From Clavelina lepadiformis (Eukaryota > Chordata > Ascidiacea > Aplousobranchia > Clavelinidae): DNA of 64,000 nucleotides. Below are positions 29,101-41,653 of this stretch, piece after piece. The position numbers were made by a program, and so were the translations under genes. The stretch is taken from contig NW_027508268.1 in assembly GCF_947623445.1 (NCBI RefSeq), forward strand, positions 1 through 64,000. Reading direction: 5' to 3'. The notes below the pieces were generated by a model. The model did not search any database and was not told the origin of the DNA. It worked only from the letters and a program-made list of their open reading frames with translations. Each line of letters begins with the position of its first letter. The first letter of the stretch is position 1.

Positions 29101-29892
29101 TTTTGTGCAACTTTGGCACATAAGAATGTAATCGATGCTTTGATGCGATACATTCAGGTTATGTAACCAACAGTAACAGTATTTCCACTCTAAACAGCAA
29201 CTAGATTTGGCTCGATGGCTTGAAATTGTTGGAACAAGAAACAAAAACCACATCCCACATTTTATACATAATTTTTTAAAATTGGGATCATAATGCAAAA
29301 TTAGCTCTAATTCAACAGGACAGTTTGTATGCCCACAGAATTTTTGTGTACCCCAATTGAGATTTACTGCTCTATTGAGTAAAAATTTATAGTCCAAGAA
29401 CTAAGTTCAGTTAATATCTGCTTAATACAAAACAAGATAATGATGTGAGAAATAAAAAATAATATATTTTATAAAGCTATGTAACTACTTTTCTAAAGGT
29501 AGCCTAGTTAACTTTGCACAGCACTGTAAGAAGACTTTGTTGAGTAAATTATTACTTTCAACTTTTACTAGAATGCTTTACAGCTAATCTTTACCAAGCT
29601 GGACCATCATGTTCCAAGTGTCAAGAGAAGGATATCTGCGACAATAATTTATGTTTGTGGAAGAAAAATAACCAAGGTAAATACAACTACAAAAATTCCC
29701 TTGCTTGATGCGTGAGATGGATGTTCAGTCAAGAATTGTACTAAAATGACTTATACTGTAATTAAGATATGATTTTTAATATTAATTATGTCATGTTTTA
29801 AATTTTACAGCAAGCCGCCTACCATCGTCTTTACACTACTGCTTCTGTTTTTATTTATTGTTTTATTATACAAACCTATAAAACGTTATTAA
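26141..29892 (+). CDS. CAP-superfamily (GLIPR1/CRISP-like) protein, 5' end missing
   Basis: Exons are 26141-26336, 26578-26754, 27118-27247, 29572-29676 and a last exon from 29811. The first four are phase-consistent with GT-AG ends. The CAP fold is clear: MHNEIRKSV, LKLAWDDQLEKHAVAYSRTC, GENMY, RWYNEAKNF, a GHYTQIVW active-site-like signature, and CNYVPGGNF. A Cys-rich hinge-like segment (GPSCSKC, DNNLC) follows. Family members are usually secreted or membrane-anchored. The last exon encodes a strong membrane helix (TIVFTLLLLFLFIVLLY then KPIKRY) in one frame, but the visible splice puts it in another, giving a stop at 29881. The upstream signal-peptide exon was not found. Intron 3 (2.3 kb) holds two hAT-like remnants. 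Closest match is the GLIPR1 type, which ends in a membrane anchor. Confidence 0.87.
27385..27641. mobile_element. hAT-like remnant in CAP-gene intron
   Basis: The left end CAGTGGTTCTCAATCC and right end (reverse complement CAGGATTTTTCAACTGG) are typical hAT termini, with GTGGCCCC and GGGGCC tracts inside. The flanks do not give a clear 8-bp duplication, so the limits rest on the TIR alone. Confidence 0.55.
28982..29369. mobile_element. Possible hAT-like remnant in CAP-gene intron
   Basis: The left end CAGGGTTCTCAACC and right end (reverse complement CAGTAAATCTCAATTGGGG) resemble a decayed hAT TIR, each followed by GTACCCC or ATACCC-like sequence. No target duplication is visible. The remaining intron, about 27650-28980, shows nothing recognisable. 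Confidence 0.4.
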
Positions 29893-29904
29893 TAAACAAA
29901 TAAA
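29891..29904 (+). terminator. Poly(A) signals of the CAP gene
   Basis: Two AATAAA hexamers at 29891-29896 and 29899-29904 overlap or directly follow the proposed membrane-anchor stop codon, with a GT-rich stretch downstream. The 3' untranslated region would be very short. Confidence 0.5.
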
Positions 29905-30473
29905 AGTTTGTGCCAAGATAAGTTTCTGGTGGATGTTATCAATAAGTAGTGTGCTGTAATTTGTAATTAATTTTTTGGCATAATCATTTATTATCTCTTG
30001 TGTGAGATATCTAATTTTACATGTTCATATTTTTGACAAAAAAAATCCAGATGTAATATTTGGTAAGTTTTTAACACTGTCAGCAAATTACACCATCAAC
30101 TCTTGCATTGATATCATTCATACAGCACTTTTGAAAAGTAACCTGGATACTTTTTTCACGAACTATTGCAAGCCTTTCATTGGAACATTAGATCTTTGTG
30201 ACATGTGTAATGTAACCTAATAATACTTTTTAAGTATTAACCTATGAATTGAGGACTCTGTAAAGTGCAACTGTGTCTAAAACTTGATTTATGGTCTGTG
30301 TTAATATTCCAATGAAACAATACCAAATATTGTGTTTATTATCATAAACATCAAGCTCTGAGAATATATGAAATCTTGAAAAATGTTTACAACTGGAATT
30401 CATAGTTGAGCAGCAACAACCATGCATTAAAAACTGCCATAAGTAGTCAATTAATATCACTTCTCGAAACAAA

Positions 30474-33400
30474 TTATAATACTGAACAGTATCTGCAAGC
30501 AAACATAATCCATGTCGCCACAGCGTCATCAGGAAATGTGGTAATGTGAACACGCACTGCAAGCTTTATATCATCACCACGGCATTCCACAATGTCAGAA
30601 CAAACGCCATTCCTATAATAAGAACACATTTACAGCGATTTTAATTATATCTCTTATCTCTCCACCAGTCACTAATAAAATAAATATGCCATAGGTATTT
30701 ACTTCAGTGAAGTTTCAAATGCATGCTGAGCATTGCAATGTAGGTACTGCACTGGAAAGCCTTTAAAAGTATTTCCTTCTGGTACATAACGTCGAATAGC
30801 ATCTTGGAAGTCAATATTCCCAATATTTGGCAATCCACACGACCTCTCTACTTCATAACTTGCAAGGGAAGGTCCAAGCAAGGAACCAAGCTTGTGATCC
30901 CAAACTGTACTAAGGCTCAAGCTCTATAACATCGAACATAGTAGTAAGTTATTATATGGCATAATAGAGCTTATATATTTGAGTTGAAATAACCACCTTT
31001 CTATGCACTGTGACTAATGCTCTCATTTTGGCCTCCATGTCGCTTGCAAGAGCGCATGTGTCAAGACTAGGTGGAAGCAGGGGAGGTGGGGGAGAGCATA
31101 TGCTAGGATGTAAGGAACCACTGACAGCCTTTATTGCATCTAAATTCATTGCTTTCCAAAGCGATGAATTTTCCACACTGAAATCTGTAGTTTCCACTGT
31201 GTCAAGGTGTTGTAAATTTGCATAAAAGTGTTCATGATTATAAAGGCAACCTGAAACAAAAAAGTATATGAATGCCATGGCTACATTTGTTTATGATTAG
31301 TTAGAAGATATATTATGTCCACCAAAATGATACTGTAGCAATAATACACAATGTATTCGCCAAAGCTTTAAAAAGCGTAATCATAGCATTTAATTTTCGA
31401 AGTAGAATTTTACCAATATTATGAAAGGGATGATCCGTTCTAATTTTCTTCATTACAGGAGAATCGTCAGCATCAATCTTATGATGGGCATACCTACAGA
31501 AAAAATGTATCTTTTAAAAATCTGATATAGTGTACTTATGGTGAGCTTGATATTCCACCCATGAACATAATTTGTTTGGTCATGATCGTGTCAATTTTTA
31601 ATTGGTAGCACTAACACTAGCAGTAGGTTTGTAAAGTATTATGTTTGAATGGTAATGTAAAGATACCTGTGACCAGTCAAAGGGTCCCAAAAGAATACAG
31701 TCTTTCCATCACAGTACCGTGTTGCAACCCACGTGTAGTTAATACTTGTTCCTTTTGTACCGACACACACATATGCATCCAAACCAAACCCAAGCAGAAT
31801 GCTGCAAAGTAGATTACTATGATCCTCCTGTTGACCCTGAAAATGGTAATATAAAGCTTTAATGTCAAAGATTTGATCAAGAAGTGACGATGATAGTGCA
31901 GTGTTATTGAAGAAGTTTTATTTCATATTAGTTACGTTTACATTTGCATGTGACTGTAATTAGTTATTATTTCAGAAATTTTTTGTTACATTGAAATTTT
32001 AAATTGAGATGCAAGGTATTGTGGTATTTTAAATTATAATTTTGAAGCAGAACTCAAAAAATAATGATTTTCTGAAACAAAGCAACACTTAATTGGCATG
32101 CCAAGAAGTCAAGTAAGTTAGTTGCGTATGAGTGGTATCAAATCTGGCCAACATTGAATTAAGAATGACAAATTTCTGATGATCGATATGTCTTATTGTT
32201 GAAATAAAAACTGTCTAGTGTCTAAGAGTGCAGAAGTACTGCAAACATTGCACCATTAGTTGTAATACCCCCTTGGAAGATGCAGAATGCAGCAAAACCT
32301 GTTTCTTCATCTTATGCAAACAGTATTTATACAGATTACTACAGATGACATTAAGCGATAAAAATTTGATATTAGGTCTGGAGAGTAAAATTATGATACA
32401 ATTGGATATCATATGATTGGAAATCTGTTTACAATTTCTATCATAATACAGCAACAAAAGTTAAATACGATAAAACTACAGTATTTATAAAACTTCAGCT
32501 ATATATTTCATATTGCGGTTTCTTTAATGCTTACACGGAACAAACCTTAAGTGAGCATAGAAATGCATGAAGAGTTTGCCACTGATCTGCCTTGCATCCT
32601 GTACCAATATTTGAAGGGTTTTCAAAAGCCAAAACACTTACAAACCTTAAAAAAACTTGGAGTTTACCGTTTGAATTAAATACACTGATATTAAATATAA
32701 CCTAATCTCAACCAACCTAGCTGCTGCTAATGGACTTGGAATTAATCTTCCCACATCAATTGGTTGAACATAACAAAACACAGGCCTATTTGTACCGCAT
32801 TCGTCCTGTTAGGATAAGTTGTAAATATCGATTTTATAGTTTTATAGTTTTTTATAGTAAATATTTTATAGTTTTGTAAAAAAATATCATATTTACTAAC
32901 CTGTGCAAAAATTTTTACTTGACGAAACTTATGTTCTTCTCTCAGTTGTAAATACTCCTTCCACCATTGCTTTGCATAAATTAAAAACAAACGATCTCTT
33001 TCAGCCATTCGTTGTTGTTCAAGCTGTAGTTGTGCATCAATGATTTTCTTAGTGAAATGTGATATGTTGCGAGATGTCACAAATTGTAACTTAACATTCA
33101 ATATACCCGCAGGTATTGTACATTCAGTACCTGATGAAGATAAAGGATACTTAAGAACAGTTTAAGTTGGCATTTATTTGCTCTACAGTTAATAGTAAAA
33201 GTTGCTGCGAGTAATAATTTCTTAAATTTAGTATAAAACAAATACAATAAAAAAAAATTAAATGAGCCTGAGGCACTTGGGCTACAGGTTAAGCTTCAAA
33301 TTTTTCAACGGTTTAAATGCTATTATGTTAACCAATACATCATATACTGTATGTACAATTGAAAATCGACTACTGATAAGTGATAACAAATGTTATTACA

Positions 33401-36400
33401 GTGCTTCCTATCTGGTTCAGTTTGGACAATATTTTTAGAAATTTGAACGAATAAGCAAAAAACAAAAAACTAAATTCTTATATTTAAGAGATAAAACAAG
33501 TTTTTACACTACACGCTGCCTTTCGAGTATGAAGCTATCTTAAAAATTTTAAGGATAAGATTTAGTCTTTAAAGATGAAATGCAAGTACAACAACATTAC
33601 AGACAGTATAACTAAAGCTGCTTCACAGTTCATTTGTTTTATTGTATTGTTATGTCATAAAGCCGCTACATAAGGCGGTGGAATACTTGAATGCCCATTA
33701 AACAAAGTACAGATAAGTGAAGAAACACTGTACTAGTGTTTACAGAATGTATCCTATACTGTTTAAATTTACCAGATGTGTACAATGTCCATGTCATAAC
33801 TGGTAAAATACTATTTTATTAGAGTTCATAATTATGAGCACTTACCAACACCCATCATTTCAATAGACTTGCTCATAACATAATTTTCCGATGCTAATGC
33901 ATGCCTCCATTCCAGTCCATGTGAGGAAATCAGTGAACAGGTATCGTCAGGATCAGTTTTAGTTAAAATTAAATGAATTGGATCACACATTGATAATATA
34001 TTTGCCTCGGTCAAACAAGCTTCTGAAATTAGTTATAAAAACTATTCTATTAAAAACAAACAATTAAAATTGGGTAATAAAACTAATAACTTAATAAATA
34101 ATCAAATAAAATAACACCAATGACTGATAAACAGTAGAAATGAAACAAAAACTAAATTAATTGGACTTGTCAAATTAGTGTAATTTACATTCTTACACAG
34201 CTATGAACTTAGAAAATTATGATGTCACTGATATCGTCAATTAAACTTACTACAAATACACAGTCAGATTGGGTTTTCTCATTTAAGAGAAACATTGACT
34301 GCACATAGAAATAATGTCAAAGTATCATATTATAAAGCCGGAAAGCAACAAAAGGCAAAGCGAATTCTTTCTATTATTGTGACACTTCGTTTGAAAGTAT
34401 CCCATTTTTGACTTGATTAAGGGTACACATTAACTTTGTAATAAAGTGTGTTGAAAAAAGGCCATGGAAGATGTAAAACCTCAGTGAATAAGACATTATT
34501 AAGGGTACATCATACATGACTAACATATGATAATACATTAAAATCGTTTTACATGGTGTTCCAAAAGTTTTTAAACTGTAAACCATATTTACTTGATCAA
34601 AAGACACCTTTGGTTAGAGGCAACACAGAATGATTTAAAAAAGAAATTGGTAGGGGCCTTCACCAGAAAGCACACAAAATGACCCCAAAATTTATTATAC
34701 TAAAGCATGCCGCAAATATACGTATTTCAACAAAACTTAAAATGGTAGTAGGTCTTAATTAGAAGTGGCATAAAAATCTTTAAAAATAATATGTATTACT
34801 GTACAGTGATCACCACCTTATAAGCCCACCTGCTTATTAAGCTTAATTTAATGTGGACTAAAATTAAGATTAAGTTAAAATTAAGAGAAAGTTTGAAAAA
34901 CTGGTCAGTGGCCATATCAAACGGGGAATTTTATATGGCGAAATTCGGGACTGCACCACCAAAATGGTCATATTATTCGATTTGATTAACATAAATACAT
35001 AATTGTATTGTATATGTATTTATTGGCACTTATAAATAGTTTGTTTTTAATTTTTACGGTTTATTTCTTATTGTTAGAACACCGGTATTATAACGATTAC
35101 TGACTCTAAAAAATTTTGAAATAACATGTGCTGCCAGAAACTAAATCGAAAACACTTCGACTTGGCAGCTATTTTTTCATTTATACAGTTAAATTTAATT
35201 GGCTGTTGTGCATTTTAGAAAAGTACAACAATATGATGACTACTAGTACTCCGATTTAATTCGCCTCATGCCTGATAAATACATAAAGTTATAGACAGTG
35301 TGGTGTAAAAAATAGACCAAAAATAATAAGTGCAAATTGAATTATTTTAGGCACCTGTTTCATGTCCATTTAAGTTGAGGAGAAATTCTTCAAAAATATT
35401 AGGTTCACATGATACCGGTACAGGTTTAGATCGACATCGTTGTCCTCGAAAATGGATATGCAAAGTAAACGAAGAATTTTTGCTACTTTCAGGTTCGGTA
35501 GAATTTAAGTGTTCAAGAAAAGCTTTTCCACCATGAATGCATAAGACCAAACAGCCAGGAATTGGTTCTCTTGCTGTAACAAATATTACAATTATACATA
35601 TAAAAATACACGGGTACTAAGATAAAATGCAATTGTAACAAATAGAAAATAAAATAGTAACTTAGTCATATAACTTAAGAAGCACATTCTAGAATGAAGA
35701 ATCCTAAGAACAGATTCTCAAATGATTTGAATCCAATTTTTATACTTTTATTTAGCATCCTAAGAACTGATTTTTCAATTGTTAAATGCTCTTATAGGCA
35801 CATACGCAGGTGATTTTTCATATAACTTTTACACTTATGCAATATTTACGTGGTGAGTGACAGCAGCAAAGAGCAATATGAGAACAATAGACATGCTTAA
35901 GACCATTTTATCTACAGTATTTAAGAAATTTTCGAATTCATCTTCAGCAACTGTAAAAAAGTTAAATTGTTATAAAAACTTTACAACTTACAGACACTCT
36001 TGAAAGGAGAAATAGGAGTTTTGATGGAATCATAAGTTTTAACAGAAGATTTGTTAATAGCGCTGGACTGGTTGAGAACATTCCCATGAATATTTTCAAT
36101 AATACCTCTCTGTTTTAAACTGTCCATTACCTACAAAGAATTAAAAAAAATAGAATAGTGAAATATTTTTAAGCCTGTTATTTGTAAACAAAATTGTGTC
36201 TGAAGTAATTGCCGATATGTACACGTTAAAATATATGATCATACCTTATGGGAGCTTTCATGCAATGTAAAGGTTACATGTATGATGCACAGACTTTACA
36301 TTACCCATTTTATAACTTTTTATATTTAAAGTAAAGTTTGTCTATATTGATTTTGGCTATGTGAAACAAACGACCCTAGCTAATTCAATTATATGTTATA

Positions 36401-38109
36401 ATTTTCTTTGCAACACGTTCTAATATGTGGTTATGGCTTATTAAAGCAAATTAATTTCTTATGTTGGAGTAAATCTTGAACTGAATGCATTTAGAAAAAA
36501 ACTCGCTGATAAGAGAGAGTGACAAGCAACCATTACGACATTCTTCAACTATATTAAAATTATCAAAAAGGTAAACATCTCCATCCTGGTCAGTTCAACA
36601 TGAACTGGATCACCTGTTCCATGCCAAGACAAAAAGTGAATGAATCTTTACCAAACTAACGCATGAGACATGTGCCTGTGTGTAATAAGTGAGAATATCT
36701 TAGTTGATGTGCACAGATCTGCTAAGTGCAAAACTTCAGTGCTCTTTACAGCAACACAGTGCTACAAACTACCAAGTCATCAATAAAACTAATAACATTT
36801 TGATAACACCATTGCGGACTCAAGTTTCATTAAATTGTCTTTAGTAAGCATTGATTTTTAGTTGTTTGAAATTTAACTAAAATATTTTAAAAATGGGTAT
36901 CTTGTCTGAATGTGTAAAACAATGAGTAAACTATATTGCACAACATAATACTTAGAAACAGTTATATAGAGTACTAGTATGTCAAGTAAGAAAAAAAATG
37001 TAGCCACATGTCTTGCCATTCGATAAGTAATTTAGCGTGCATGAGTGAGATTTGTAACAACGAAGTGATTAGTATCGTATAACAAACAAAACTCTATAAC
37101 ACCATATAGAATAATATTATTACTGCATATTCTTTCTTTAAATTTGCGAGGAGCATGGTTAGGTAATTCACATTTTCATTAGGTACACAGTATGTAAAAA
37201 AGAATTAATTTCTGAAGAACAGTTTTCATTGATTCTTATAGTAGTGATGCATAAAAATTAAAGACTGTCATCATCGTTATTCAATCTGTTTCAGATTTTC
37301 GTTACAATTAAACCCATCGCTAAAAAATCCCCCTCTGGCTCCACCAATCATAATGTTCTTGGTGGTAAGGAAAGCACTCAATTGTTTAATCATGAATTGA
37401 CGAATGCCAAAAAACTTGTCATGATTAATTGACCCTGATTGACATGAAAAAGTATACACAAGACTGCGCATTATTGCAAAAGCAGTGTGGAATAGGTCAG
37501 CACAAGGTTAACAAAGCAAAGTTTTTTTTCTGCACTGTTCTGTCATTCTTTACAACAGCCACATTAATGATTGGCATAGGCTACTGTGGCCTTTTTTCTT
37601 TTTGGATGTAAAAACCTTGATCTGTTACTACTGTAAACAAAAATAGAGTGTTTTCATATTTTAAAACCTAGGTTTTAGGTTGCAAATAATAGGAAAAACA
37701 GGTTTTGGGAAACATGCCAAATCTGACATAACAAGAGTAAATTTTAAAATTAGAATTCAGCAAAGTTTGAGTATAAACAGTGATATGAAGAAAGAAACTT
37801 CCCACCAACCCTAATTTATTGCTCGCTGAGAAATATCTTACAATTTATGTCAAGACAAACAGTATATACAGTTGGAAACTACATGTTTAGCCATACCATG
37901 TCTGGAGAACATTGGTCTTTCATTGGAAAGTTTGCGATAGTGTCTTCAATCACATCTTGTATGCCAATCTATGATGATAAACTTTGTAACATTAGTATAA
38001 CAATGTTTGCCTACAACACTTATTACTTATCACAGACCCATCATACCTCAGCAACTTGCTTATGTATTAATTCTCTTAGTCTCTGAATTGTTGCAGAAGA
38101 TATTTCCAT
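30474..38109 (-). CDS. CEP76: Centrosomal protein CEP76, complete, 13 coding exons
   Basis: Exons are 38109-38047, 37968-37897, 36130-35992, 35573-35355, 34022-33846, 33130-32901, 32805-32717, 32645-32546, 31836-31667, 31493-31414, 31250-30997, 30923-30703 and 30612-30474. All phases agree and total 650 residues; human CEP76 has 659. CEP76 is a centriole protein that limits centriole reduplication. Features in order are an amino-terminal helical segment (RLRELIHKQ), a C2-like domain (CIHGGKAFLEHL, FRGQRCRSKPV, DPIHLILTKTD), YAKQWWKEYLQ, and a transglutaminase-like fold (DQWQTLHAFLC, EDHSNLLCSILLGFGLDAYVCVGTKG). The carboxy-terminal domain has SLASYEVER, FQDAIRRYVPEG, FKGFPV and WIMFACRYCSVL. 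The motif GDCEDH of the human protein reads GQQEDH here. No frameshift is seen. The first two exons are short, and exon 2 is the weakest call. Confidence 0.95.
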
Positions 38110-38274
38110 ATCCAATTAAAGAAAAAATTATTCAGTTGAAAAACAGAATTGTTGACCTTATATTCTAAAATGAAAGGTAGAGTAACGCACACATTTAAGG
38201 TGTTCATAGAATACAAAGTTGGGTAGTATAACAGTTTTCAACCATGCAATGCATGGTATGATATGATAATGTTT

Positions 38275-38380
38275 ATCCTCGGACTGAGGAAAGTCTTTGC
38301 ACGACCTTAATCTAGCGATGATTTTTCATCACTCAAGTCCTGGTAACCAAGCTACCTTTATGCAAGTTCCGATTGTCATT
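38275..38380 (-). repeat. SINE body fragment
   Basis: On the minus strand it reads cggaacttgcataaaggtag, then cttgagtgatgaaaaatcat and actttcctcagtccgagg. This matches the 3' body of the SINE family at 17.2 and 47.4 kb. There is no tRNA head. Confidence 0.6.
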
Positions 38381-38399
38381 TATTCTTTATTTTAGTTTT

Positions 38400-39930
38400 T
38401 CAATTTTTATACAGATTTAACAAATATAGAACTGTCCATCAGGTCCACTGAAGATAGGTGAAGGTGTGTAATAGAGATTGGAGCTTCGAAATCCACTAAG
38501 TAGCTTTTGAGATATCGCTGCTTATATTTTAGCTACTAGAGGCCCTTTTTTTAAAACATATTGGAAAAATTGCATAAAACCTTTATTTTTCAGAGTACAC
38601 AAATAAACAAATATGTAGCTCACTTCTATCAGTGGACCTCCATTATTGAAAGACAATTCTATCATCATTTCCCAACTCGGGAAAGCTATTGTTAAGATAA
38701 TGTAAAAATGCTTCCTTACTAGCACAAAATTCACATTTATGCATCGTAAACTGGAGTTACTTTGCACACTGTTTGTTTTTTTTGTTATACTGAATTTTTA
38801 TGTTATTATACATAGAATAATGTCAAAAGAACTGTTTCAAATTAATCTTACATCACAGCACTTATTATTAAAGATAGGTAGCCAGGTTAGGAGAATGGGT
38901 AAACAAAAAATGACTTAATTAACAAACGTTTAATTGAAGTTAGATTTACTCTAGAAGTAGAATTTAGATTAGTATGTTATAGCATTTATGTTAGTTTAAC
39001 AAGAAACAGAGCTTCATATGTATAATATTTTCCAGTGAAATAGTTACAGCATTTTATTTTAGACAGGCAATACCTAGAAAGCATAAAGAGTGCTTGGGTC
39101 AAGTAGATACGAGAACTACATTGAACATAATTTAGGGAAGGTTGTGAACTCTGGTCTACTTTTAAGAAAAGCTGCAAATGATTTTGGAATTCCAATGCAA
39201 AGTAACAAAAACAAACCTGATGAATAACATTTACCAAATGTTGAAAAACCAAAAGCATTCTTTGATGCTAAAGAGCATACACTAGTCCAGATCATTCAAA
39301 CATGTGGTAACTAAACTCTAAAATACTATTCTGCAACATTTGGTTACTTGTGTGTATAATGTACCCACATGTATTTTTCAAATTGATTGTATTAGACCTT
39401 TAATTTTTCAAATACAATGTAAATCAGATTGTCAAAATCTCCTCTGTTTTTAAAAACATTTTACGTGTGCAAAGTAACCCCTAAGGTAGCTAACTTTACT
39501 GAAACATGTTTTACCATCATAAATAATTTCATTCAACCAAAGTTTCATTGAGTGTGAAAGATTATCCCTTCTCTGGATAACATTACACATTGACCTGCAA
39601 AAGAATGTACAAGGTATACCAGAAATATTTTCATATAAAAAGAAGATATATATAATAACCTAGTAAATAAATATGTAAAAATTAAAGGACTTGGTTTTAC
39701 GCATAAGAAATAATGAAAAAAATGTTAAGTGTTAAAAAGTGTGCAAAGTAACCCCGATTTACGGTAACATGCATATTCTGTCTTCAGTGTTGCAAATGGC
39801 CTTTTCAATAAATCTTTGTAATCAAGAGCCAAACTGCATATTGGTGTTTTTGACAAACACATACATTATGGCTTCCTGGTGACCTGATAATTTTACACCA
39901 TTTAGGTCGAATTGAACAGAAAATTTTAAA
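38400..39930. other. Intergenic, nothing recognised
   Basis: AT-rich sequence upstream of CEP76 with no supported exon, RNA or bounded repeat. Confidence 0.5.
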
Positions 39931-39938
39931 AGAAATTT

Positions 39939-41471
39939 TCACAACTGGATGATCTTTTCTAAATGTGTTGTATAATTGCGAGTGATTTCCCAAAACAAGT
40001 CATTTCTACACTTTATGTTTTTTTCATTAAGAATTATAGTAACAAAATCCTTCATGCCTGATAAAAGTCCTGAAAATTCGTCATCATTGAAAAAATTGGT
40101 AATACACTGCAAGTCTTCAGTACTGATCCCCTTCCTTTTGGATCTCATAGGCCAGGGGTGTCAAACCCAATCGCACCAGGGGCCAAATCTCAAAACGTAT
40201 GTAAAGCCGCGGGCCGTAAGGATGGTAACTGATTGAACGTTTCGTAACTTGACGTGATTTGATTGAACGTTTCGCGACACGAATATATGAATTGGAACAG
40301 GCAGCAAAACAACACCAAGTTTTTGATGTTTAAAGCTCGGTTTATTATTCTTCTTCGAATACAAGTCCAACAAATATTGACGAAAAAAGTAAAAATACGT
40401 CGCACTCGATGATATACCCTACCAAGAAATAGAATGAAAGCTTACCTACCACGAAGTAGGTTTATTATTAAAAACAAGGCTTTGGGAAAATCAGTGTATT
40501 TCACGGAAACTGGGCCGCGCAATCAGTTGGAACAAGATGTATTGAAAAATATTTTATTAAGTATGTGCTGCATTGTTCGATGTTTAAAGAAGTCGCTGAA
40601 AGTTAAAATTAGAAATTACATTAGAAAGTTTAACCATATTGAAAGGTGCCATACTATTAGACTTGCCAAAATTAAACTGAGGCTGCTGAATAAGAGAAGT
40701 TTTGACTGGGCTATTTTTAATTATTCTTCTGTTGCAGCCCAGGTTACAAGCGATAGAATAAATCTATTTATTCTATCGTATGATGGGGCAACTGTTGTGC
40801 TACTGTATTGGGCGATTTGTTATAATCTTGTTTCTTGCTTGAAAAAAGTAAGTTATACTGTACAATGATCTCGCGGGCCGGAAATAGTTCCATGTATGAA
40901 ATAACTACGCGGGCCAAGTTTTATTGTAAAGCGGGCCGGATGTGGCCCGCGGGCCGGGAGTTTGACACGTATGTCATAGGCAATGACATACGTGTCTCAA
41001 AATTTCTTCTTTGCTTCTTAAGGATATTGCTTTTTGCACAGATTGTTTGGTTATGTCAAAAAACTTTGAGGTTTTTTCGGTTGTCCAAGTCATTGGCTTT
41101 ATTGTTCGAATTTGAATTTTTTGTTGACAATTCGAAGTTTGAAATTTGGATTTCAGTTCATGCATTAGAGTGTAAAGATCATCACAGCTTTTTGGGTCGT
41201 CTATTCTTGATTGAGAAATGGTCTTAATAGGTTATTGGTCTATGCCAGCTGCAGAAAAAGAAGCTTGCAAGTTTTGTGCGGCTATGGTTTTTTTTTGTTT
41301 AGCAAGCTTTACTTTTTGATGAAGTGGTTGACCGTGGAGCTTTACTGCTGATACATTATGCATGAGGAGACTGGTATTAATGTCTTCGATTGCGTCTTTA
41401 TTACCATCTCTTAAAAATTCTGATGCATCAGATTCAGAATCGGAAGTACAGTACAGCTGTCGCTTGTTCAC
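39939..41471 (-). pseudogene. Broken transposon-type multicopy gene, split by a hAT insertion
   Basis: Minus-strand frames 41471-41232 and 41231-40974 are in the same phase, separated only by one TAA at 41232-41234. They read an acidic start (SDSESDASEF), then SAVKLHGQPLHQKVKLAKQKK, LMHELKSKFQ, IRTIKPMTWT and LRSKEEIL. After the hAT element, 40148-39939 reads ITNFFNDDEFS then GMKDFVTI in a shifted frame. The layout (K-QILT-P-WS, then FY-DDE-SR-PGKKD-VS) recalls a large uncharacterised family repeated in cnidarian and other animal genomes, probably transposon-carried. Three lesions (stop, frameshift, insertion) make it a pseudogene. The family assignment rests on remembered motif pattern; no function is claimed. 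Confidence 0.55.
40153..40973. mobile_element. hAT-type non-autonomous element (821 bp)
   Basis: The left end is CAGGGGTGTCAAACCC. The right end reads, reverse complemented, CATACGTGTCAAACTC. A perfect 8-bp duplication tcataggc occurs at 40145-40152 and 40974-40981. Subterminal GGCCCGCGGGCC tracts are typical of a widespread animal hAT group. Two overlapping frames of 130-144 codons inside show no transposase motif. An exact 13-bp inverted repeat lies at 40751-40763 and 40766-40778. It interrupts the transposon-type pseudogene of 39939-41471. Confidence 0.9.
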
Positions 41472-41653
41472 TCTGCCGAAAATTTAGAGAAGACTCTGTT
41501 TTTGCCTTTTTGTAGCAAGTGGCACATAATTTTAATCCTGGTAGAACTGCATTGTATTTCTTAAATAATACTTTAGCCATATGCAACGTGATAGCTTGAC
41601 GTGCTTAAGGTAATTTAATTCGCAAATGTAACTGAAAAAGATTACAACATCTA

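Noticed and set aside
36530..36670. Minus-strand peptide-like stretches (WHGTGDPVHVEL, QDGDVYLFDNFNIVEEC) in a CEP76 intron.
   Set aside because: They lie in different frames, have no clear splice sites and are not CEP76; possibly a relic, but not supportable.
40434..40868. A 144-codon open frame inside the hAT element at 40153.
   Set aside because: No hAT transposase or dimerisation motif is visible, and the element is too short to be autonomous.
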